Positions 1 through 5,057 of a DNA stretch of 6,406 nucleotides are shown piece by piece; positions within the stretch are counted from its first letter, which is position 1; every line of letters begins with the position of its first letter. The notes beneath the pieces were generated by a model. It made no database searches. It was not told the DNA's origin and saw only the letters and a program-made list of their open reading frames with translations. The position numbers and the translations under genes were made by a program. The stretch is from an uncultured bacterium (GTDB lineage Bacteria; Actinomycetota; Actinomycetes; S36-B12), in contig CAJBMR010000367.1 in NCBI GenBank assembly GCA_903954205.1, positions 1 to 6,406 of the forward strand. The letters run 5' to 3'.

Positions 1-1
1 C

Positions 2-733
2 GTCCAACCGACGACGTCCCCGGACGACCCGGCGACCAACGCGCTGCTCGATCGTCTGCGCACGGAAACTGCTGCAAAGGTCGCCAAGACGGGCGCAGCG
101 ATCTACGTCGGTGGCACGCAGGCGGTCACCGATGACTTCACCCAGGTGCTCGTCGACGTCCTGCCCCTCTTCCTCACCGTGGTCATCGGTCTCGGCTTCC
201 TCGCGCTGTTCATGCTCTTCCGTTCGTTTGTCATCCCGATCACCGCGGCCATCACCAGCCTGCTGAGCTTCTTCGCGGCGTTGGGCATCACCGTCGCGGT
301 CTTCCAGTGGGGCTGGGGCGCGAGCTTCATCGGGGTCTCTACGACCGGTCCGATCCTGCCCTTTTTGCCGATCATGGTCTTCGCGATCCTGTTTGGCCTC
401 TCCATGGACTACGAGGTCTTCCTTGTCTCGCGCATGCAGGAGGGTTGGCATGCGTCCGGGGACAACAAGGAAGCGGTACGCCACGGCCTCGCGGGATCCG
501 GCAAGGTGGTCGTGGCCGCAGCCCTCATCATGAGTTCGGTGTTCCTTGCGTTCGTGCCCGTGCCCAACGACACGATCAAGCTCTTCGGCGTAGCACTGGC
601 TTCTGCTGTGCTCATCGACGCCTTCATCGTGCGTCTCGTCCTCGTCCCCAGCGTCATGTCGATGATCGGCAAGGCCAACTGGTGGCTGCCGCGCTGGCTT
701 GCCAAGCGCATGCCCAACTTCAGCGTCGAGTGA
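2..733 (+). CDS. MMPL/RND-family membrane transporter, C-terminal part (5' end outside window)
   Basis: An open frame runs from the left edge to a TGA at 731-733, giving about 243 codons, so this is only the C-terminal part of a protein that is usually 700 residues or more. The first ~48 residues look like the end of an extracytoplasmic loop. After them come several hydrophobic segments, beginning near LPLFLTVVIGLGFLALFMLF. The segment ILFGLSMDYEVFLVSRM (from about window residue 129) carries the GLSMDYEVFL signature of MMPL proteins; the Asp-Tyr pair lies in the membrane helix that relays protons in RND-type pumps. Two further helices follow, then a short basic cytoplasmic tail (about 20 residues). 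Known family role: proton-driven export of lipids, siderophores or hydrophobic compounds across the inner membrane. The substrate cannot be told from this fragment. The stop overlaps the GTG start of the next gene, so the two are probably translated together. Confidence 0.93.
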   Translation, partial: VQPTTSPDDPATNALLDRLRTETAAKVAKTGAAIYVGGTQAVTDDFTQVLVDVLPLFLTVVIGLGFLALFMLFRSFVIPITAAITSLLSFFAALGITVAVFQWGWGASFIGVSTTGPILPFLPIMVFAILFGLSMDYEVFLVSRMQEGWHASGDNKEAVRHGLAGSGKVVVAAALIMSSVFLAFVPVPNDTIKLFGVALASAVLIDAFIVRLVLVPSVMSMIGKANWWLPRWLAKRMPNFSVE

Positions 734-1074
734 TCGGCGACCTGCCGCCGGGCACCGTCGCGGTCATCTTCCACTCGGTACGCCGTGCCGATGGCGGTGA
801 CGGTGCCGGTGCCGATGCCGACGGCTATGCGGCAATGGCCGATGCGATGGAGGCGTTGGCCGCGCAGCAGCCGGGCTATCTCGGTGTGCGATCCGCGCGG
901 GATGCGCACACGGGCGAGGGCATCACGGTGTCCTACTGGCGCGACGACGCGAGTGCCCGCGCATGGAAGGCGGTGGCGGAGCACCTCGAGGCCCAGCGCC
1001 GGGGCCGCGACGAGTGGTACGCCGAGTACGACGTCGTCGTCGCCGAGGTCATCCGCGCGTACGGCAGCGGCTGA
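730..1074 (+). CDS. ABM-fold (antibiotic biosynthesis monooxygenase-like) small protein
   Basis: A 114-residue protein read from a GTG that overlaps the transporter stop as GTGA. No clear Shine-Dalgarno precedes it, so reinitiation after the upstream gene is the likely mode. The core GTVAVIFHSVRR (residues 8-19), the helix YAAMADAMEALAAQQPGYLG (33-52), ITVSYWRDDASARAWK (65-80) and EHLEAQRRGRDEWYAEYDV (84-102) match the ferredoxin-like alpha/beta pattern of the ABM family (PF03992/COG2329). The SYWRD and AWK...H..AQ..GR..WY blocks are typical. Family members are small dimeric proteins, some of them cofactor-free monooxygenases or haem-degrading enzymes; many have no known substrate. Residues 20-32 form an acidic Gly/Ala/Asp-rich loop encoded by short imperfect repeats, which is not part of the usual fold core. 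The fold assignment is fairly safe; an enzymatic activity is not shown by the sequence. Confidence 0.85.
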   Translation: MIGDLPPGTVAVIFHSVRRADGGDGAGADADGYAAMADAMEALAAQQPGYLGVRSARDAHTGEGITVSYWRDDASARAWKAVAEHLEAQRRGRDEWYAEYDVVVAEVIRAYGSG

Positions 1075-1108
1075 TCGATCGCGCTCACCCCCGCGAATAC
1101 GACGCTTC

Positions 1109-1138
1109 GGGACACCGTGAGAGGCCCGCGCGTGTCCC
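1109..1138. terminator. Possible hairpin in convergent gap
   Basis: GGGACAC at 1109-1115 is exactly complementary to GTGTCCC at 1132-1138, with a 16-base spacer. It lies 34 bases after the stop of the ABM gene, in the gap between two convergent genes, where a bidirectional terminator would be expected. There is no T-run on either strand and the loop is long, so this is weak evidence for an intrinsic terminator. Confidence 0.3.
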
Positions 1139-1140
1139 CA

Positions 1141-1167
1141 CGCGTCGTTTGCGCACGAAACTACGCG
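1141..1167 (-). terminator. Possible hairpin spanning the S51 peptidase stop codon
   Basis: CGCGTCGTTT (1141-1150) pairs with AAACTACGCG (1158-1167) at 9 of 10 positions, with one central mismatch and a 7-base loop. On the minus strand the stem includes the TAG stop codon (1163-1161) of the peptidase gene. It is stronger than the neighbouring repeat at 1109-1138. No T-run follows on the minus strand, so it could be a T-less actinobacterial terminator or a 3'-end stabilising stem. Confidence 0.38.
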
Positions 1168-1895
1168 CGAAGAGGCCCCACCGGAAGGCGCGTCTCGACG
1201 ACGTCCGCTCCCACACGCTCGATGCGGTACGCCGCGGGGCCGGTCTCGGCTTCCACTTCGACATCGGCGATGACGCGGACGGCCTCGTCGCCTTCGTAGA
1301 GGATCCCGATGCGGTCGTCCGTGGCGTACGACGTGGGCAGCAGGCCGTCGCCGACGACGCGTTGCAGCAGCGGCCGACGCTGCTCCTCGCTGTCGTAGTG
1401 CACGCCATTGCCGTAGGGGAGTAGCGCGAGCCCATCGGTGACCACGCGCAGGGTGGGGCCGAAGGAGTCGGTGGGTCCGCCGACATGCCAGCAGATGGAG
1501 CCCGCGCTCACTCCCGCCAGAATCGTGCCGCGCTCCCACGCCGCGCGCATCGCGGTGTCGACACCGTGCAGCTTCCACAGTGCGAGGAGATTGGCGACAC
1601 TTCCACCACCGACCCACACCAGATCGGAGTGGCCGAGCACCTCCTCCGGATCGCGGTTGGGCATGGTGAAGAGCGCGAGGTGGTCGACATCGCAGCCGAG
1701 TGCGCCGAGGGCGGCGTAGGAGCGAGCGAGGTACGACGCGTCGTCGCCGCTCGCGGTCATCACCAGGCACACGCGCGGGCGCTCGGCACCGGTGAGGCGC
1801 AAGGCCTCGAGCATGAGCCCTCCGGGGCGCAGCACGCCCCAGCGGTCGGTAGCGAGGAAGCCCCCGCTCGTGGCGAGGATCCGGCGCGTTGTCAT
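1161..1895 (-). CDS. Peptidase family S51 (peptidase E / cyanophycinase-like) protein
   Basis: A 244-residue protein starting at ATG 1895-1893. The start is supported by AGGAGG four bases upstream and by the ATGA overlap with the preceding gene. ILATSGGFL (6-14) begins the first beta strand. VWVGGGSVANLLALW (93-107) is the glycine-rich strand-loop of S51 enzymes. GVSAGSICW (128-136) is the nucleophile elbow, with Ser130 as the likely catalytic serine. NGVHYDSEEQRRP (163-175) provides the likely catalytic His166, in the position of His157 of Escherichia coli PepE. Length fits the family (about 230-250). No signal peptide is seen, so it is probably cytoplasmic. Known members are aspartyl dipeptidases and cyanophycin-degrading enzymes; which substrate this one uses cannot be read here, and it could be a diverged hydrolase. 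It is the second gene of a leftward operon after a flavoprotein oxidoreductase. Confidence 0.9.
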   Translation of the reverse strand: MTTRRILATSGGFLATDRWGVLRPGGLMLEALRLTGAERPRVCLVMTASGDDASYLARSYAALGALGCDVDHLALFTMPNRDPEEVLGHSDLVWVGGGSVANLLALWKLHGVDTAMRAAWERGTILAGVSAGSICWHVGGPTDSFGPTLRVVTDGLALLPYGNGVHYDSEEQRRPLLQRVVGDGLLPTSYATDDRIGILYEGDEAVRVIADVEVEAETGPAAYRIERVGADVVETRLPVGPLRA

Positions 1896-3172
1896 GAGGC
1901 CTCCTGCTGATCGGGCTGAGGGGTGCGTGAGACGCCTAGGTCCTCGAGTACGGCATCAGCAGCGCGGCGCCCGCTCACGAGGGCACCCTGGATGGACGAC
2001 GTGTCGCGATGATCGCCGGCGACGTAGGCGCCACTCGGGGTGCGCACGGGCCGGCGTAGGTCAAGGGGCACCGGCATGGCCGGAAGCGCGTAGGGAATGG
2101 GGTAGGTCGCAATGAGTTCCCAGCGCGAGGTGGGGACGCCGTAGAGCCACCCGAGATGATCGCGGACGGCCGCCTCGTGGGCACTGCTGTCGCGTACGCC
2201 GAGTGCCGAGGCGGAGACGAGCGCGCTGCCGGGCGGTGCGTATTCCGGGGCCGCGTGCGTGAGGACGACGGTATTGATGACGGGTCCGCGCCGCGCACCA
2301 TCGAGGGTGAGCACGGCTTCGCCTTCGGCGAGCCGCGAGGTGTCGCCATCGGGGCGGTAGTACCACGTGGTCACCGATCGCGGTGCGGGCGCACGCATGC
2401 CCGGCAGCAGTCGCTGCGCGGTCTGCGGGTCAGCGGCGACGATGACGGCATCGGCGTCCATCGCGGTGCCGTCATCGAGCACGACGCCACGCGCGGAGAC
2501 GGCAGCGACCGGTGTGTCCAGGCGCACATCAAGGTCTGCGGCGAGCTGCTCGGGGATGCGCTGCATGCCGAGCGCGGGGACGGCGGGAGTGCCCTTGACG
2601 AACGACCGCAGCACGAGGTCGAGGAATCTCCGTGAGGTCGTGAGGTCGGCTTCGAGGAAGACACCGGCAAGGAAGGGGCGCAGCAGCCGCTCCATGAGGG
2701 TGCGATCAGCCCCTGCCCGGCGCAGTGCCTCCGCGGCCGTCACATCGGGCTCGGAGCGCAGGTGGGCGGGTGAGCGCACCGCCCTCGAGGCGGCGTAGCC
2801 CGCAAAGCGAGCCGTCGACACCGGCGAGCCGATACGCGCGAGCAAGCTCGGCACGGCCCAGCTGGGCTCGCGGCGAGGGTCCGCGATCCGGGCGACATGG
2901 CGACGCCCCTTGGGTCGCAGCACCACTCGCGCTCCCGCGACGAAGGGACGCAGGTCGAGTGCCTCGTGATCGAGGACGCGCTGCCCCTCCGGGTACGACG
3001 GGTTGTAGAGCTGGAATCCACGATCGAGCCGGAAGCCGTCGATCACGTCGGTGCGCATGCGACCGCCCACGGCATCGGATGCCTCGAGCACGGTGGCGGG
3101 CATGCCAAAGGCCTGCAGTTGTCGAGCGGCAGCAAGGCCGCTCACACCTGCACCCACCACGATCACGGACAT
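1892..3172 (-). CDS. NAD(P)/FAD-dependent amine-oxidase-type oxidoreductase (protoporphyrinogen oxidase/phytoene desaturase-like)
   Basis: A protein of 426 residues if started at ATG 3172-3170. The N-terminus IVVGAGVSGLAAARQL is a Rossmann FAD-binding motif (G7-x-G9-x-x-G12), followed by the ribose-binding glutamate in VLEASDAVGGRMRT (Glu30, then the GGRMRT turn at 36-41). FRLDRGFQLYNPSYPEG follows, typical of this oxidoreductase group. The C-terminal YVAGDHRDTSSIQGALVSG (VAGD at about 384-387) is the second FAD contact, containing the GD and the S-I-x-G-A-x-x-S-G pattern. Length and layout match flavin-containing amine oxidoreductases (PF01593). Members oxidise amines, protoporphyrinogen or carotenoid precursors; no haem or carotenoid genes lie here, so the substrate is open. 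A GTG nine bases further upstream (3181-3179), with AGGCGG before it, is an alternative start; ATG was preferred because GAGxSG then begins at the usual distance and a -10-like element lies just ahead. First gene of an operon with the S51 peptidase. Confidence 0.9.
   Translation of the reverse strand: MSVIVVGAGVSGLAAARQLQAFGMPATVLEASDAVGGRMRTDVIDGFRLDRGFQLYNPSYPEGQRVLDHEALDLRPFVAGARVVLRPKGRRHVARIADPRREPSWAVPSLLARIGSPVSTARFAGYAASRAVRSPAHLRSEPDVTAAEALRRAGADRTLMERLLRPFLAGVFLEADLTTSRRFLDLVLRSFVKGTPAVPALGMQRIPEQLAADLDVRLDTPVAAVSARGVVLDDGTAMDADAVIVAADPQTAQRLLPGMRAPAPRSVTTWYYRPDGDTSRLAEGEAVLTLDGARRGPVINTVVLTHAAPEYAPPGSALVSASALGVRDSSAHEAAVRDHLGWLYGVPTSRWELIATYPIPYALPAMPVPLDLRRPVRTPSGAYVAGDHRDTSSIQGALVSGRRAADAVLEDLGVSRTPQPDQQEAS
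1900..1905 (-). promoter_or_regulatory. Shine-Dalgarno of the S51 peptidase gene
   Basis: The minus strand reads AGGAGG followed by CCTC and the ATG start. This is the clearest ribosome-binding site in the window. It lies inside the last codons of the upstream flavoprotein gene and fixes the peptidase start at 1895. Confidence 0.75.
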
Positions 3173-3179
3173 GGCGCTC

Positions 3180-3185
3180 ACGCTA
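3180..3185 (-). promoter_or_regulatory. Possible -10 element for the flavoprotein-peptidase operon
   Basis: The minus strand reads TAGCGT, matching the actinobacterial TANNNT -10 pattern, and ends 7 bases before the A of ATG 3172. That spacing would put transcription start at or next to the start codon, giving a leaderless mRNA, which is common in actinobacteria. No good -35 is seen at the expected distance (around 3202-3208). The hexamer overlaps the alternative GTG start, so the two interpretations compete. Confidence 0.35.
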
Positions 3186-3191
3186 GCCGCC

Positions 3192-3200
3192 TGTGGATAA
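3192..3200. promoter_or_regulatory. DnaA-box consensus in divergent intergenic region
   Basis: TGTGGATAA on the plus strand is the exact complement of TTATCCACA, the classical DnaA-box consensus (TTATNCACA). It is a single copy, and no cluster of boxes or AT-rich unwinding stretch surrounds it, so it is not an origin. It sits between the two divergent genes, just upstream of the possible TAGCGT -10 element on the minus strand, where bound DnaA could affect transcription. A chance match is possible. Confidence 0.4.
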
Positions 3201-3220
3201 CCGAAAGCACGCGACCGCCC

Positions 3221-3232
3221 CGTGCGGGCACG
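3221..3232. repeat. Short imperfect palindrome upstream of the pseudokinase start
   Basis: CGTGCGGGCACG has 5-base arms CGTGC and GCACG around a GG centre and ends 8 bases before ATG 3241. It occupies the place where a ribosome-binding site would normally be, and no Shine-Dalgarno is visible there. It could be an operator half-site pair or an RNA fold that affects initiation, but short GC palindromes are frequent in such DNA. Confidence 0.2.
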
Positions 3233-3240
3233 ATGCCGAC

Positions 3241-4164
3241 ATGACGACGCCTGCCCGCACCACCCTCACGACCCTGCTCGCCCTCGCCCCCGACCTCGTC
3301 GAGCGCGATCGCATCCGCCGCCAGGCGCTGCGGATGGCGGCCGTGCGGCACGAGGGTCTCTCGCCCCTGCGCGAGGTGGCGTTCGCAGGGGAGGGTCTTG
3401 CGCTCACCTGGGAGGTTCCCGTCGAGAGCGAGTCGCTGATCACGGGCGAAGGCGCTCTTGCGGCCCTGGTGCCGGTGGCCGCGGGCCTGGCACTGCTGCA
3501 CGATGCGGGGCTCGCGCACGGCGGCATCTCGCAGGGCTCCCTGCACGTGCACGACGGGCGCGGAGTCCTCTGCGGATGGCGTCCCGGAGGCACACCCGAG
3601 GCCGATGTCCACGATCTCGTGGCGCTGCTCGATGCCTGCCTGCCCCCGTCATCGGTGAGCGCCGACGTCGCGCACCTGCTCATTGCCGGAGCCGATCCAG
3701 ATCCGGCGACACGGCCCACCATGGCGAAGGTCGCTGCTGTCCTCGAGCACGCCTGTGCCGTGCACGCACCCCTCATCTCCCCGCCGGCGCATCGGCGCGC
3801 ACGGATCGGTGAGGCGCCACCCCCGCGCCCCGCTGACCCCATCGCTGCTGACGTAGCGCCGCGCCGATCAGGCACCACCACGGTGCGAGGTCGGCACGCC
3901 GCGCGCAGGGCGCCGGCGGGGACTCCGGGAGCGCGGCTTGCAGGAGTGCGCCTGCCGTGGCGATGGGGAGTGGCGATTGCAGGCGCGGCGCTGGCTGGCT
4001 TCCTGGGTCTTTCCGCGATGGGATCTGCGGGATCGGCGCAGCAGATGTGTCCGGCACCGTCGTCGGCGGATGGGACTGGCGTGCGCCCACAAACGACGCT
4101 ATCGGCGATGCACGTGTCGCTAACGGGCGCAGCGGAGGTCGCGGGCCCGTCGGTCGCGCGCTAG
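3241..4164 (+). CDS. Membrane-anchored protein with degenerate protein-kinase C-lobe (putative pseudokinase)
   Basis: A 307-residue protein from ATG 3241. The same frame is open back to a GTG at 3193, but that leaves almost no room for a promoter. Residues about 76-170 follow kinase C-lobe landmarks in order: LALLHDAGLAHGGISQGSLHV (83-103) stands where HRDLKPxN would be, LCGW (110-113) where DFG would be, ADVHDLVALLD (121-131) matches the helix-F DVYSLG region, and DPATRPTM (154-161) the DPxxRPSM segment. The catalytic Asp and Lys of the HRD loop and the DFG Asp are absent. The N-lobe is short, with no GxGxxG loop or VAIK lysine. This indicates a pseudokinase, probably non-catalytic. A Pro/Arg-rich linker (180-240) leads to one transmembrane segment (about 242-260), then a ~45-residue outside tail with a lone Cys270. 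Actinobacteria commonly carry such proteins; the function is unknown. Divergent from the flavoprotein; its stop overlaps a convergent gene. Confidence 0.8.
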   Translation: MTTPARTTLTTLLALAPDLVERDRIRRQALRMAAVRHEGLSPLREVAFAGEGLALTWEVPVESESLITGEGALAALVPVAAGLALLHDAGLAHGGISQGSLHVHDGRGVLCGWRPGGTPEADVHDLVALLDACLPPSSVSADVAHLLIAGADPDPATRPTMAKVAAVLEHACAVHAPLISPPAHRRARIGEAPPPRPADPIAADVAPRRSGTTTVRGRHAARRAPAGTPGARLAGVRLPWRWGVAIAGAALAGFLGLSAMGSAGSAQQMCPAPSSADGTGVRPQTTLSAMHVSLTGAAEVAGPSVAR

Positions 4165-5057
4165 CTGCCGGCGACCGCCTGCTTGATGGCGGAGTCGATG
4201 GTGGGGTCGCTCCATGCGAAGCCATCGCCTTCGAGCACGGTGGGGAGCACGCGTTGGCTGCCGAGCACGTCTTGCGAGAACTCCCCGAGTGCCACCTTGA
4301 GAGCGAACGACGGCACGGGCAGCAGCGTGGGGCGACCCAGCACGCGACCCATTGCGGCAGTGACCTCGGCGTTGGTCACCGGCGTGGGTGCGGTGAGGTT
4401 GACGGGCCCGCGGTAGCGATCGTCCTCAAGCAGCGCGATGAGCGCGGTGATCTCGTCGCGCATCGAGATGAAGGACCAGTACTGCGATCCGGAGCCGATC
4501 TTGCCGCCGAGCCCGGCCTTGAAGATCGGCATGAGCCGCTTCCAGGCACCGCCCTTCGAGCTCACGACCAGTCCGGTCCGGGCGAAGGGCACGCGGATGC
4601 CTGCATCCACGGCGGGCTGGGCGGATGCCTCCCACTGTGCGACCACGTCGGCGAGGAAGCCGGCACCCTGCGGTGACTCCTCCGTGACGGCTCGGTCGCC
4701 GGTATCGCCGTAGTAACCGATGGCGGAACCGCATACGAGCACGGATGGCTTGGGGTCGAGGGCGGCTGCAGCCTTGGCGATGGTCGTCGTGCCCTGCACG
4801 CGCGAGTCGAGGATCTCCGCCTTGTAGGCGTCGGTCCAGCGCTTGTCGCCGACGCCAGCGCCAGCGAGGTGGATGATGCCGTCGACGCCGGCCAGGCCAG
4901 CAAGATCGACATCTCCGGAGCGCGGGTCCCAGCGCACCTCATCGGGTGCCGAGGGTGCACGGCGCACGAGACGCACGACCTCATGACCCCGCGCGCGCAG
5001 CGCAGGCACGAGGGCGGAGCCGATGAGGCCGCTGGCTCCGGTGACCGCGACGCGCAT
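4161..5057 (-). CDS. TIGR01777 family epimerase-like SDR protein (YfcH/SDR39U1 type)
   Basis: A 298-residue protein starting at ATG 5057-5055. VAVTGASGLIGSALV (3-17) is the NAD(P)-binding TGxxGxxG motif. IIHLAGAGVGDKRW (61-74) is the family's beta-4 block, VCGSAIGYYGD (108-118) contains the conserved serine/tyrosine active-site region, and FARTGLVVSSKGGAWKRLMP (158-177) is diagnostic of TIGR01777. Residues about 244-292 (LLPVPSFALKVALGEFS through DGFAWSDPTIDSAI) form the C-terminal DUF1731 domain. Length is normal and all parts are present. Biochemical function of the family is unresolved in bacteria; a nucleotide-sugar epimerase activity is assumed from fold only. The start overlaps the E2 stop by one base (TGATG), so it is co-translated with that gene, as for Rv2216 after dlaT (Rv2215) in Mycobacterium tuberculosis. 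Its stop shares CTAG with the convergent pseudokinase gene. Confidence 0.95.
   Translation of the reverse strand: MRVAVTGASGLIGSALVPALRARGHEVVRLVRRAPSAPDEVRWDPRSGDVDLAGLAGVDGIIHLAGAGVGDKRWTDAYKAEILDSRVQGTTTIAKAAAALDPKPSVLVCGSAIGYYGDTGDRAVTEESPQGAGFLADVVAQWEASAQPAVDAGIRVPFARTGLVVSSKGGAWKRLMPIFKAGLGGKIGSGSQYWSFISMRDEITALIALLEDDRYRGPVNLTAPTPVTNAEVTAAMGRVLGRPTLLPVPSFALKVALGEFSQDVLGSQRVLPTVLEGDGFAWSDPTIDSAIKQAVAGS

Noticed and set aside
307..729. Extension of the ABM frame upstream to 307
   Set aside because: The extra N-terminal residues are out-of-frame reading of the MMPL gene, Arg/His/Gly-rich and unlike any ABM protein; GTG 730 fits the family start.
409..1770. Long minus-strand open frame (about 453 codons) across three genes
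   Set aside because: It is Arg/Ala/Pro-rich, matches no family, and covers the MMPL, ABM and S51 genes, which have clear family motifs. Long shadow frames are expected in high-GC DNA.
3192..3200. Replication origin
   Set aside because: Only a single DnaA box is visible, with no box cluster, no AT-rich region and no dnaA/dnaN/gyr genes nearby.
3193..3240. GTG 3193 as start of the pseudokinase
   Set aside because: It would place the start inside the DnaA box, 11 bases from the alternative divergent start, with no ribosome-binding site; the added residues look non-coding.
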